Below are positions 11,181-22,579 of a stretch of DNA of 64,000 nt, one piece after another. The position numbers and the translations under genes were made by a program. The notes under the pieces are model-generated. The model was given only the letters and a program-made list of their open reading frames with translations. It searched no databases and was not told the origin of the DNA. The stretch's first letter is position 1; each line of letters begins with the position of its first letter. The stretch is from Pyrrhosoma nymphula (lineage: Eukaryota; Arthropoda; Insecta; Odonata; Coenagrionidae), in contig OY754330.1 in NCBI GenBank assembly GCA_963573305.1, positions 3,596,001 through 3,660,000 of the forward strand, written 5' to 3'.

Positions 11181-11730
11181 TTATTGCTGAAGGAGTAGTT
11201 CTCAATTTGAGCAGAAAAATGAATACAATACAATATATTTTAAATGCCAAAGGAAATCAGGTAAAACACAATCCACAAAATAAACTGTAAATACATCTTT
11301 AAAAATAGTATTCCTTGAAATATATTGTTAGCAATCATACGAGTTCAGGGTGATACTAACAAAAATAACAATTTTGCAATGTACAGTATAAAACTATGCA
11401 ATTTGCGATGAATAGATTACAACAGATACTCATAAAATATTTATGCAATGGTTACAATTTATTACAATACTTATATACAATAATTACTTAAGCAATATAT
11501 AGTTATAAAATATATACAACTGTAGCTACAAATTCTTATCGCTGCCTAAAAGGCTCCAAATCCTCTTCCTGTACACTTTCAGTGACCCACTGCCTTTAAC
11601 ATGGTTTGGCAATCCATTTAAAGAGTTTGGAAGCTGCCACAGTGAACCATCTCTGAAATGTGGTTGTCCTAAACTATGGGGTATACAAGAAACTTGGGTC
11701 TAGTCTAGTAACCACATTTGGAGACTTAGG
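11160..11730 (-). mobile_element. 5'-truncated LINE 3' fragment on the minus strand
   Basis: The minus strand has a short open tail, 11697 down to the stop at 11526-11528, reading ...FRDGSLWQLPNSLNG and then LPNHVKGSGSLKVYRKRIW. This is the end of a LINE reverse transcriptase, with the (N/W)SLP-type block followed by a basic stretch. Beyond the stop comes about 350 bp of AT-rich 3' UTR ending in (ATT)n. It is too short to be picked up as a normal frame. It has no catalytic domain. Confidence 0.65.
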
Positions 11731-11786
11731 AGCTTATGAATTAGGGGAAATGTATGTATGCACGCAAATGTTTCTTATTTTTGCTC

Positions 11787-12357
11787 TTAAGGTGGTTTGA
11801 GAGCGAGATAGTCATCCCTAGTCATAGTGGAGACCATATTCAAATTTTATTCTTTGATTTCAGCGTCTTTAAGAAGTACGAAATAAATATTGATATTAAT
11901 GGCGCAAGTATATAGTTATATATGCCCAAAAATCTCAGTAATTAAATAAATAAAGCTACATAAGTCTCTAACTTGACTCATTTTTTCCCGCCGTACGGCT
12001 GAAAACCCTTCAAAACAGCAGGTTTTTTTGTGATGCTGTAAAAAATACTGTGGTTATTAATGGATTATTTTTTATAAATAGTTGAGAAAACATGCAATCT
12101 ATAGACAGTTAGTTTTTCGACGAAATCTAGGTGCTCTAAGTTCCTATTTCCTTCAATATTCTCCCACTGGAGTGCTCAGCCATAATCTATCCCAGATGTA
12201 AAACAGCTTATATATTTACAGGCAAATTGATCGAATAGTAGTTCGGCAAGGGGTTGATATGTTGATATCATTGGAAAGATGAGAGTTGTTTCTTTAAAAT
12301 GAGGCCAAATTCATCAAATTCTAGGTGAAGTGATTTTTCGCTCTCAAACTACCTTAA
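11787..12357 (+). mobile_element. TTAA-bounded MITE, copy C
   Basis: Complete 571-bp copy. It starts TTAAGGTGGTTTGAGAGCGAG and ends TTTTTCGCTCTCAAACTACCTTAA, with TTAA at both outer edges. Internal landmarks are GGAGACCATATTC, CGCCGTACGGCTG, GACGAAATCTAGG and ATTCTAGGTGAAG. No protein is encoded. Confidence 0.9.
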
Positions 12358-13519
12358 GGACCCGGTATCCAGAGCGATAAAAAATTTACTTACTTACTTA
12401 CTTGAATATAAAAGCGTACAAGGATGCGAACTATAATTCTCTAAAAAAAAAGAGGTCTCGTCGCCATGCAGTACGCCGTACACCGTCCTAGTATAATATG
12501 TATAATTCCTCATTCTCGTAATCCGTCTCGGCCACCTGCTCCAGAGAAGTGACGGAAGAGGCGGCCATGTTGATTGATCGCCCGTCCGCCAATCACCGTT
12601 CCGATTGATTGGGAACAATCGGTAATCAGATGCCTCGTGAAGGTGCTCGGGGATGACTAAGCAGATTCCGGATTCGAGAAACTCCTTTTATAAATACCAT
12701 CTTGCGTGGGAATTAGATAAGTAAGTCATCGGAAACGATTCACTCATTTGGTGGTCACGGTTTATTCTCTTATTCCCATCAGAAATGAAAAAAAAACTCT
12801 CCTCAAAACGTGTAAGCTACATTTTTGTCTCCGTGACTAACTCAATTGGAAAATTAGCATTAGCTGTTCGCAACAAATAATTCAAGGGAGCGTCGCTAGG
12901 GGGTGCACCCTTGGAACCATGACGACGGGGTAGATCGACTTCTTTGTCGAAGGCTGTCGGTTGATGATAGCCTATCGAATTCCGTAACCTTTCAAAATGT
13001 CTCTCACACTTTGGCGCTAATTTGGTCACTCAATGCCGCTGTCGGTCTTGGTTTTAATCCGACGGAAGCCATTCTTATTCTGAATCGGAGAACGAGGAAG
13101 TTTTTATATTTAATCGTGGTTTATCGTCTTACTAATGTTTCGAGTGTGAATCCTGTCGAGGATTTCCGTCTTATCTGGATCCTTTTTCTGGGATATCGTG
13201 TAATCTCTTGTCAATCGAGTTTTTCTTCGTGGATTGTGTCTGTGGGTCCAGGACAAACACTACGTTGACACTACCGCCTTCTTCCGTGAGCTCGTGGAAT
13301 GAGTCATGCACCTCACTCGTCCAATGATCAATACTCCCGTCCTCTCCCGTGACGTCACTCTTGAGAAACACCCCGGTGAAAATAACTCTTATTGAGAAAT
13401 GTGCATATGATATTTGTAATAGATGGTGGTAATATAAATACATAGAATATTGCCAACAATGTTTTAATCGCTGTATGAATTCCATCCTTTGGCTCCTACT
13501 TTCTTTGGCTTCTACTTTG
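12358..13519. other. Unassigned sequence, no gene seen
   Basis: Frames of 70-121 codons overlap on both strands without motifs. The last of these runs directly into the LINE fragment that begins near 13520. Confidence 0.45.
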
Positions 13520-14044
13520 GTACTACCCATCTAGGAGTTACTTCGAACCTATCGTGGGGAACACATACAAGAAATATTTGTGGCAGAGCTCTGAAGAAGC
13601 TAGGATTCATCGAGCGTATTGTGGGAAGATTTTCGGATAAAAAAGTAAAAGAGAGGTGCTATTTCGCACTCGTCCGGCCACACCTTGAATATGCAGCGAA
13701 CATATGGGATCCGATGCAGAAAGACAATCCGGGAACTTAATTAAATATAAAGGAAAGCTGCGCGATTCGTCAAAAACTGCTACGGGCGTACAGACAGCGT
13801 TACACAGGTGTTAAACGAATTAGGCTGGGAGCCGCTAGAGACTCGGAGGCTGCGCGCTAGGCTTAGATTGCTTGAGCAATTAAGAATAGATATCTTTAAG
13901 AGCGACACGGAGAACATCATATTAGAACCCCACTATATTTCCAGGTCTGAAAGAAACGATAAATTAAGAGAGATATTTTGCCGAACGGATAGGTATGGGA
14001 ATTCGTTTTTCCCCCGAACAATAAGGTACTTTAATAAATGCTAG
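13520..14044 (+). pseudogene. CR1/L2-group LINE reverse-transcriptase C-terminus, frameshifted
   Basis: Two overlapping frames belong to one protein. The first has HLGVTSNLSW, ALKKLGFIERIV and ALVRPHLEYAANIWDPM. The second continues with AARFVKNCY and VLNELGWEPLETRRLRARL, and ends FFPRTIRYFN. A frameshift and stop codons at about 13735-13760 separate them. The LVRP.LEYA..WDP and LGW..LE.RR blocks are characteristic of the post-palm region in CR1/L2-type LINEs. The endonuclease and catalytic YADD region are missing. Same family as 55917-56652 and 26793-27095. Confidence 0.85.
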
Positions 14045-14156
14045 GCGTAATTTCATTAGAGCGTTTCCTTTTTATATGTACACGGCTGGTGTCCTAACAC
14101 CCCCCGCCACACGCCTATTGAGGCGGCTTGCGGGGTAGTATGTAGATGTAGATGTA
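14045..14156 (+). repeat. LINE 3' UTR ending in GTAGATGTAGATGTA
   Basis: Short 3' UTR with CCGCCACACGCC..GAGGCGGC and a terminal GTAGATGTAGATGTAC repeat. Its last ~50 bp match the minus-strand 3' ends at 26793 and 55917 (CTACATCTACAAAATACCC read on plus). Confidence 0.75.
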
Positions 14157-14439
14157 CTTTGAGACGTTTCTATAAAATGCGTGGTCGAGTATTTTCTTTT
14201 TCTCTCTTTGAAATCATGATCAACAAAGACTATACCCTCTGCCAATAGTGACATCACAGCGTCCTTTTTAATACGGAATTCTGACATCATATTTCTCCTT
14301 CACTATATGGGAATGTGCGATGTTTGATCAAATAATGGTTGTGAACATTGCTTTCGAATATCGAAGTTATGGTCCTTTGAAGTAATAATTATAATAATTT
14401 CTCTATTGCGAACAGCCGAAGGCAATTACTACGAATTTG

Positions 14440-14852
14440 ATAGATAGAATGATAGACACACTACCCTGCCTTGGGAGGTGAAAATCCTACCCAGGCGGGA
14501 TTCGAACCAGTAGCGTAGCCAGGGGGGGGCAAGGGGGCTAATGCCCCCCCACCCCCCGCCCCTTGTTCTGGCGCCCCTAAGTCTGCGTATTTTTCCACTC
14601 TTTAAGTCTCAAATACGTATAAATAAATGTGTATAATACGTTGTCAGTTGTCATATTTTGTACAAACCCATCCGCCTATTGCATAACCAAAATTTATAAA
14701 GTTTAGTAAACTGGTTAATTTATGAGTCGGCATCCCCTAAACATTTTCGGCCCCCCCCCCCTAGACCCAAATCCTGTCTACGCCACTGATTCGAACCCGC
14801 GAACGTTGGTTGGGCAGGCAAGGACTTTACCCCGCCACCACTGGGGCCGGCC
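14440..14852 (-). mobile_element. tRNA-derived SINE (family D), split by a hAT-type element
   Basis: On the minus strand the SINE starts GGCCGGCCCCAGTGGTGGCG, with GGTAAAGTCCTTGCC as an A-box-like region and GGGTTCGAAT as the B box. It is then interrupted at 14788 and resumes at 14507 with CCCGCCTGGGTAGG. Removing the 281-bp insert and one copy of the 8-bp duplication restores a continuous tRNA-like block. Confidence 0.7.
14508..14788. mobile_element. Non-autonomous hAT-type DNA transposon
   Basis: 281 bp beginning CAGTAGCGTAGCCAGG and ending GTCTACGCCACTG, which are terminal inverted repeats with one mismatch in the first 11 bp (CAGTaGCGTAG and CAGTGGCGTAG). It is flanked by a perfect 8-bp duplication, ATTCGAAC, at 14500-14507 and 14789-14796. 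Eight-bp duplications and CAGNGGCGTA-type ends are typical of hAT elements. The interior is G/C-run rich near both ends and encodes nothing. Confidence 0.9.
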
Positions 14853-16598
14853 TTGTATTTTTCAATCGACGAAGTAAAACGTCGTTGAGTAGTCAAGGAG
14901 AGTGATTGAGTGAAATTATAATGAATGAATGGGCGAAACATATACAAACTAACCACATCGGAATTTGAAGCGGACTGCTTGATTGAGAGAAGTGGTAGAT
15001 GGAATGTGACGTCGCAGAGTCCACTAAATCCCTTCTACGGTGAGCCGTTGATATTTGCCCGCCATCGCTTGAGAGTCAATTGTACTAGTGCCGAAGTCTT
15101 GCGCCTCTCCCTGACCCCGTCAGCCACAAACGGCCACATGAAAACGTAGCCTTATCCAATGCACGCGGGAGGAATTCCATGTCCAAGCAAACGAAATATG
15201 TCGGGGCTCACGCCTTAAGTTTGCCGCGTACCTTAGTAACGTACTCCTTGGTGACGCAATGGCTAACATTTATTTGTAGGGCAAGAAATCATTCGAGACT
15301 CGGGTGTCCCGAAGAGGGCGCCGAACGCGGAATTTTCGCCGTATTTTCGGGTCCGAAAAAATAAAAATCAACGGCACGCCGAAGTTGCGCAATGTCTGCT
15401 CGTTCTCTCTTTTTAATTTCCACATTCGGAGAGCCGCGGTGAGCGCCACGCAGCCTGTCGCCGTCATTTGTCACCGTGTCGCAACGTATCTCTCTTTTTC
15501 GGTCGTAAAGTAAAGGGCCAGATGATGTTGGTGGTGGTTGTGGTGGTACGCGGGGAGAGAGAAAAAAACGGTTTCCGCCACTGGATGGCGCAAAGGCTAT
15601 CATCAACCGTGAGCAGGCGGCTCCCGTGCTGGGAGTCATCTTCCCGATGCTGGGCGCCGAAAATCACGAGCGGTCAGTCCGCTCTGTTAAAAGAAGTGAC
15701 CCAGCGCGCGCGCTTTGCAAAGGGAAAAAAACTGACCAAATGGTGAAAGTGTTTGCGGTCGACCAGTGGGAGAGGGTGGGGGGAGGGGAGGGTGGGTTGG
15801 AAATGGGGAGGATAGTAGTAGTATGGTGGTAGGAGGGGAGTGAGGGGGATGTATTCAGACGAGAGGGGATGTCGAGAAGAGTACATGGGGGGGATGACGT
15901 TATTAGAGGACTGGGGGGGGGGAGATGAGGGGGGGGGGGTGTGTTCGGAATGTATCCCAAAATGCACCGCGCGTTTAATGGACGTTCACTAAAGCGCGTC
16001 ACTTAAACATCGTCTTAAATGGTGAATCAATTAGGCACATAATGAAAAGATAAGTCTGCTGGTAATTTTGCCATCTCCGTCGGCTTGCCTTTTGATGATG
16101 TCACTTGAACACGTGCTTGTCGGCTGACATGAGTCGAGAGACCCAGTGCTGGCCACAGCGGCTCTAACTTAACGGTCAGATTCATGGCTAAAAAAAATAG
16201 ATTAAAAAAATGAAGTGGAACACGGTAAGAATTTTGGAAGACCAAGATTAAAACGAAGGTGATAAGGATCTCTCATGTGTATTTTTCCACGGGGAAATCG
16301 AATCGTCTCGAGGTGCACTCGAAATGCTTTCCTTCCGCTCCTCATCTTCCTCCGCCTCTCTGGAAGCGCATCGAATGCGCGCATCATTCTGTCATTGGGC
16401 TGCCGTTGCGTGTCGATTTCCATCGAGTGGGTAAACCGGCTAACCCCGAACGTCTTCTGTTTTTTTGGCGTCTTGTCTCTCTCTCTTAGGGGATTCAAAA
16501 CAAGGTCGTGGGCTCAGAAAAATAGCACCTTTTTTATTCAAATTCTGTATATCTTAAAAAGATGTGCCGCAATTTTTGAAAAAAGTGAACTATACACA
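14853..16598. other. Unassigned sequence with a G-rich purine tract
   Basis: No supported gene. A long G/A-rich segment spans about 15765-15945. Within it, 15774-15796 has four or more G-runs of three separated by single bases. Frames of about 100 codons on the minus strand (15664-16002) are proline-rich translations of that tract and are not believable proteins. Confidence 0.45.
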
Positions 16599-17128
16599 TT
16601 TTAATTGAATGTTTTTTTTTCCTTGAGATTTGGTCTACAGTTCAAATGGAAACCACTACTTCACCAACAAAATATGAATATGGCTTGTGTATTCGTCGAA
16701 TATATATTAAGTAGGTATTAAACCGACACCTAGATGTTTTTTAATTTTTAATATTTACTTTTATTTTTTTGTTTAAGAATATTTATTTATTTTTTTGCTA
16801 TATAAAAAATTGTTTGTTCGTTAAATATTTGCTGATATACAATTTTTGTTACTATGAAGAAGATCATTGTTGTTACATATTGCTGACCATAGTGGGATAA
16901 ACCTCTTACTCTCTTTTTATAATTTCACACGTAAGGTATGTACTATGAAGTTATTAATTATATACGTATATATTAGCACATGTTTGATTTTTTGACTTAC
17001 ATGTTGAATTTTTTAGCCCTGATAAAGCTTAAATAAAAAAGGGAAACGTTGGCGAAGTGGTGGTTTCCATTTGAATTGTAAGACCAAAGTTCCAGAAGAA
17101 GAAGAAAAAAACATTCAATTATAATTGA
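16599..17128. mobile_element. Foldback element with ~75-bp terminal inverted repeats
   Basis: Left arm 16599-16668 and right arm 17048-17128 are inverted copies. Shared blocks are TTAATTGAATGTTTTTTT, a TTTGGTCT motif, TTCAAATGGAAACCAC and ACTTC(A/G)CCAAC. The 380-bp centre is AT-rich with no coding capacity. Just inside the right arm is CCTGATAAAGC...GGGAAACGTTGG, resembling the ends of Penelope-like elements, so an inverted dimer of such ends is possible. Confidence 0.65.
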
Positions 17129-17769
17129 AGTGGTCAAGATTAACCTACATACAAGTTATGCACATTTTGTAACGCCCAAGGGTTAGCGCGTTTCCTTGTT
17201 GCCTCTTGTATGTTGACTCGTGCATATGTGGAGAGAGCATTCTGTTTTCTATGAGATTTATGGAAACTATTCCAAGTCACGATGAACAAAACAATCCTAA
17301 ATGTTGAACCTCCTTCAAACATTGGCCCTGTGTGTTCTCACAATTGGTGATTCACCGCTGGAATCCCGTCTCTCTCGGAGGGTAAATGGCTCCCAAGCTA
17401 TATCTTTGGATCATTAGTTAAATTTAAGGGAGTCGGAGTTTTTAATCTAATAAGGCGGTTGGATCTGTGGTAGAAGAGCTCTCTCATATCTGGTCGTGAC
17501 TCCAACGGCGGCGAGTGGAATCCACGCATTCGTGCCAGCGAGCTCAATTCCTTTCCGTTTGGCACGCGTGGTTTTCCCAAATGTTCTGGCACTCCTCTGG
17601 AAATAACACTGCATGGGTTTAAGTAAGTTGGTCCAGAATCCCTTCATTCGACTTTATAAGCCTGTGGACGTTCGGTCTAATGGCGAATGCTTTCCCTTGG
17701 TGCGTCTCTTGGACAAATGATGTACTATGATATACTAGGTTTTAAAAGGCTTAGTCTTCAAGGAAGATA
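17129..17769. other. Unassigned sequence
   Basis: No motif-bearing frame and no repeat shared with the rest of the window. Confidence 0.4.
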
Positions 17770-18150
17770 TTGAAATTAGATTACATTTGATATCATGAGT
17801 TTATACCCAGCACTAAAAAAATTACATTCTTTCCGTCCGTTTGCAAGAGAGAGAGCAACGTACAGTTGTCCGTGTTAGAATACTGCTTTTTTTTAGGAAT
17901 ACTGCTTTTTTTAAGGAGTACTGCTTTTTTTAGGAATACTGCTTTTGTTAGGAATTCTAATTTTTTTTAGGAATACTGCTTTTTTTTAGTTGAAGTCCAA
18001 CGTGGTCAAACGACTGACCCTGCGACTTGTTGATTGTAATCGCATAGTATTCCGGAATCATTGGAAATTGTCGCAAGATGAAAAGTCGCGTTACGTCTCT
18101 GTCGGAGGCAAATAGGAAATGATTCTGGCTTTCATGAAATTACTTGCAAG
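17770..18150 (-). pseudogene. Helitron helicase C-terminal fragment, decayed
   Basis: Reading the minus strand from 18150 downward gives SDRDVTRLFILRQFPMIP, then AITINKSQGQSFDHVGLQL (about 18000-18050). After a tandem insertion comes VF, a stop (TAA at 17875-17877) and HGQLYVALSLANGRK (about 17832-17874). The (T)INKSQGQ(S/T) and HGQLYVALSR(A/V) blocks are the last conserved motifs of the Pif1-like helicase that forms the C-terminal half of the Helitron Rep-Hel protein. It would have acted in rolling-circle transposition. Only this end is present, with an in-frame stop, an altered ALSR (ALSL) and an internal repeat. No intact gene. No Helitron terminus was identified. Confidence 0.8.
17875..17988. 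repeat. 18-19 bp tandem repeat inside the Helitron fragment
   Basis: Six imperfect units of AGGAATACTGCTTTTTTT. Unit starts are spaced 18, 18, 18 and 19 bp apart in the clear part. The first unit includes the codons just upstream of the HGQLYVALS block, so the array appears to have grown from the gene's own sequence. Confidence 0.8.
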
Positions 18151-20765
18151 CAGTTAAATAACGGCATTTTACAATTTAAGTGACTGTGGCTCCATCTCAC
18201 AGCGTTCCTGAGCCAGTGATCGAGTGACAACGGCTTTTCTTAAATAGATGATGCTAAAATTTATATTTTTTCGTGAATCCAATGCAGCTCTTGGTCAGCC
18301 ATAAACGAGAACGCATTTGTCTAATTTCTCCAAGTACTGAAATGTGGTCAGTCATGGACGAGTATTTCTGCCGCGTTGGGTCACCTGAATCTCTTTCATT
18401 GTCGGAGGGTCGAGATAAAATAAAAAAACAATACGCTCCCTCGACAACAATGTCGTCTCGTCGATCCTTGTCTCTCGCCAGACGAGAGTGGACTTGCCGT
18501 GCTGGCTCTTTCCTTCCCCCTCACCCCCGCTCGGCCCTTTCCTGATATGTATTATGACCATTAAGAGGAGGACAGTGTGCTGCTATGACGAGAGAGTGGC
18601 TTGCTCTCATTTCGCCTCTCTCTCTCTCAAGACAGCACCACAAGGTAGCGGAGTGTCGGGGGATGATGTTCTCTTCCCTCCCCCCGCAATCCGCTTTCTA
18701 AAATCCGCACTCTCCTCCCACCCACCCCTTGGCTGGCCCTTCCCCCTGCAGGGCCGTCCTTCTTCCCCCCGCCCCCCCGCTCCTTACATCTACTTCCAAA
18801 GACTCCTCTTCCATCTCCGCCCATCGGCTCGTAATGAGTGGTCATCTCGGAGATAATTCGACCCCTTCGCCGTGACAAATGATTCGTTCACGCATTAGCG
18901 ATTAATTTCGCTCGTTCGAGAAGAGAGAGAGAGAAAACATTTTGGGGAGAGTTGAGACGCGAGCCCGTAGTCAGGGGAGTTTGCGAATTTTCTCGAAACG
19001 TCTTTGCGGCCCTCGTACTACTCATTGTCAGTTCCTTATCGAAACTACTATTTCTTCCCCACTCTGCATTTCACTTCCATTGGAGATATATTTTGTTTAG
19101 CGCAATGGAGGTTATTTATTCTTGTGCAAGGGAAAAATCAAAACTCAATGAGTTGGTGAAGAATTCAGAGGTTTCTGAAAAGGTTTTGACTATGTTTCAC
19201 TCGATAAACAGATGCAAAAAATACAGCAATATTGACTTTAACACTTTTTGAAACTGCGATTTTCCGTATTATTTGTAATGAACATTTAAGTGCTCATCGG
19301 AGGAGATCGGTTTTCATTACGTCGTTAGCCTCTGGCTAAGTTATGAAAATGGAATATTTTTGAGTCACTCTATGTCGTATCTCACTTCCAAAGGGAAGTC
19401 AAAATAAACGATTTAACATAAAATTCTTCATTTAATTTTACTGGCCAAATCTGATATTCGTGTGGAAAAGTAATGGAAACACATGTTGTTAAATTATTCT
19501 CTCTACACCAAATTCTCTTATACCATTTGGTATCCATCGGAGAGTGATTTCAGGGAGAACTTGAATTAGCACAAAGGAAAGCGAAGTAATTCTTCGGAAT
19601 GTACCGTAATCGGAGACATTATTACAAGGAAACTTGACGTATTAGGCCCTCGAAGCACTACTCGGGAGAAGCTATCCCAATAAGAAGACACGGGCAATAT
19701 GAGTTTATTGCTGAAATAAAAGTACCAATGTATCCCAGAAATATGACTAATAAAGTGATACAACCCAAACATGTAACAAGTAAAAAAAGGAGGTAAGTAT
19801 GGCGATGGGCTTTTTAAGTAATACGATACCAATCCTTATGAGGAATGCTTTTTTTTTTACTCCCACCTTATGTGTTTACCAAATTGGAAAACAGTGAACA
19901 CAGTCATTCAAACTACTGGAAAATATGCTGCTTGTCAACTTCATGATGAAACCACAAATATCCCTTAATTGTTGTCGTCCTGCTGGTGGGCCCCGCGGTA
20001 TCATAGTGATGAAACCCGGGTTAGTGTCCTTCCCCATATGGGTGGGGCATAATGCCTGGATGTCCCTAAATGTCCTCTTCCACTTTGGTCTCCATTGAGC
20101 TGTTACAGCCTCAACCTGGATAACTCGCGCATTTAAAGGCTACGCTTCCACGAAATTAATTAATTCATTTATTAGTACAACGAGGCATGTCGTGCCTTGG
20201 CCTCGGGAGCTACCTGCTGCTCTTTTTCTCTCCACATCGCCAAAGATGGTGGCAAATTGGAACCGCTATTCCCTATTTTGGCCGGGCCCTGGGCGAGGTT
20301 GTGACACCCGGTGGCGATTCCAGTGTGCGTGGGACTTCCGCCATGATATGGGGGGAGAGGCCCAAGTCAAAGATGTGCCGACCGCCGCCAGCGGCATTGG
20401 GGATGGTGGCATTTTGGGATATTATGGACTGAACTCGCTCGTTCGAGTCAAATGGTGAGTGGGTTTGCCTTCTGACGTAAGATAGGGGAGGAACACTCCC
20501 TACACTTCGCCGCATCTCTCGGATGCTGTGGGCGAGATGGTGTGTCGGGCAGGTGGGCGGGGTCGGAGTCGAGGGCCGTAATCTCCCACCTCTGCTGATC
20601 ATCCGTCGTCACCATCTGTGCACTTCACTTGCAAGAGAGATCTATAGAGCGCGCTTTGAATTCATCCAACTGTCCCCTTGAACTCGTCCGGACACACGGA
20701 GAGGACCCTCGTCGGATATCCGACGAAACTCTTTCTATCTTTCGCGAAGCATTGTCAAAGTCTAT
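18151..20765. other. Unassigned 2.6 kb, no gene seen
   Basis: CT-rich patches (about 18470-18800) keep several short frames open on both strands. None has a recognisable domain. Confidence 0.4.
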
Positions 20766-21344
20766 TTAAGGTAGTTTGAGCGAGAGATAGTTCCCATAGT
20801 CATATTGCAGACCACATTCGGATATTATTTTTTTGATTTCACCAACTATAAGAAGTATGAATAAAACATTATAATATTAATGGCGCAAAAATACTAATGC
20901 ATATGCCAAAATTTCTCAGTAATTAAGTATATATTACCACATAAGTCTCTTACTTGATTCATTTTTTTGACGCCGTACGACTAAAACCCCTTCAAAACAA
21001 CAGGTTTTTTTGCAATTCTGTATAAAATTTACTGCGGTGAGTAATAGATTTATTTTTGTAAATAGTTGACAAAACATACGAAATACACTCAGTTTTTTGA
21101 CGAAATCTAGGTGTTATAAGTTCCTATTTTTTTAAATTGTTCTCCCTCTGGAGCGCACAGCCGTAATATCCATCCCATGTAAAACAGCTCGTATATTTTC
21201 AGGCTAATTCCTGAAATGGTACTTCGCCAAGGGGTTAATATATTTTGACTTCATTAAACAGATGGGAGTTTCTTCTCATTAAAATGAGGTCATATTCATC
21301 AAATTCTAGTTGAATTGATTTTTCGCTCTCAAACTATACCTTAA
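20766..21344 (+). mobile_element. TTAA-bounded MITE, copy D
   Basis: Complete, 579 bp. TTAAGGTAGTTTGAGCGAGAG at the left, CGCTCTCAAACTATACCTTAA at the right (2-bp insertion in the right terminal repeat). Internal landmarks match the family. Confidence 0.9.
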
Positions 21345-21345
21345 G

Positions 21346-21490
21346 AAGCGGTTTCGGTAGTAACTTTGTGGAAGTCTTTCATAAGAAGGAAAGTTAGGTG
21401 AATTTTCTGCACAGCTTGTTCCACACATGTTGTTTTATTCATCACACGCCCACGGTTTGGCTACAGAGTAACATCTTCAGCTTCACCTTG
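21346..21490 (+). repeat. Penelope-like 3'-end repeat (copy 1)
   Basis: GGTTTCGGTAGTAACTTTG, GTGGAAGTCTTTCATA and GGAAAGTTAG precede a GTTTGGCTACAGAGTAACATC block. Its minus-strand reading is CTGAAGATGTTACTCTGTAG. The same order appears inverted at 32640-32780. Non-coding. Confidence 0.5.
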
Positions 21491-22579
21491 TGATTCCCCG
21501 TAATGTGATATGAATGCACATCTCCAAATCTCGGAGTACTATCGTTTTTTCCTTCGTCCTAACTCTGTTTCAGTAAAAAATACCCCTAGGAAAAATCTTG
21601 CAGTCTTTAGAAATTAAAACACTTGTTTGAATTGGCTTTTACTTCCGCTTTTTACTGCAAGATTTGATTATTCTACCTTCGGCGATGACGGATTGACCGT
21701 CGAGACGACCTGAGTTCATTTTTAATTGTTTTTAACGTGTTTCCGTGTTTTTCAAGTGTATCAGCATATTGTATACGTATGTATGTGTATCGTCGCCTGA
21801 TTTTAATCGTACGAAAGCCATTTTTGACATTTCAAGATTTTATTAAAAATAGCTTTTTAATTGTTTCCCGTTATTGTCACTTAAATTTCATGAGGTTAGG
21901 TGGTGGCTACTGGAATCAGCTCGAAGTAAATGCAATGGCATGACCATGTCTGACAAGTCCACTTTGTCCTTAATTTTTTTTCGTAGGTCTTGCAAAAATG
22001 GATAACTGCACATTTTGTGCAGATGCACCAAAGTCTGATGCATAACGAGTGAATGCATTATCGTATAAAGAGGTTCAAGCAAGTCCTTGATCTTCTCTAT
22101 CAAGTTCCCACCCGACTATTTGAAGGGAACACCCGATATTGATAACTCCAGCGTGTCCGTGTGTCCTCTTTTATCGAATCAGAGTTCGCTCAGTGGAGCA
22201 GAGGAATAGCGGCGATTCGTCGGTGTCGCCAACCTAACCGCATTTCACTACATATCCCGGTCGGTTATTTCGGAGGGAGAGAAGGGAGGGGGTAGTAGGA
22301 AAGTAGGAGGAGTAAGGGGAGGGGAGAGTAAAAGGTCCGAAAATCGTATTAATATTCCTTGGGCGCTTGTCGACATTTGTCGTGAAATGCAGATCGACGT
22401 CCTGGGCAGGCTGGACGACGCTAATGTCGTGATATCCAAATGGATATCGTGCCGCCGGCTATTGAGGATTTTCCGGTTCGGGTGGCCCCGGGATGCCTAA
22501 CTCGGGGTGGAGGGTGGAGGGGAATGGCGGGGAAGGGTCCTACTGGGATATAGGGAGGGGAAGGGGGAGGGATGTCCCC
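21491..22579. other. Unassigned sequence
   Basis: No motif-bearing frame. A GGAGGG-rich stretch lies at about 22260-22330. Confidence 0.4.

Noticed and set aside
15664..16002. Proline-rich minus-strand frames of 97-112 codons
   Set aside because: Translation of the G-rich purine tract. Not credible as protein.
17875..17988. CRISPR-like array
   Set aside because: Units are directly adjacent without spacers, in a eukaryotic transposon remnant.
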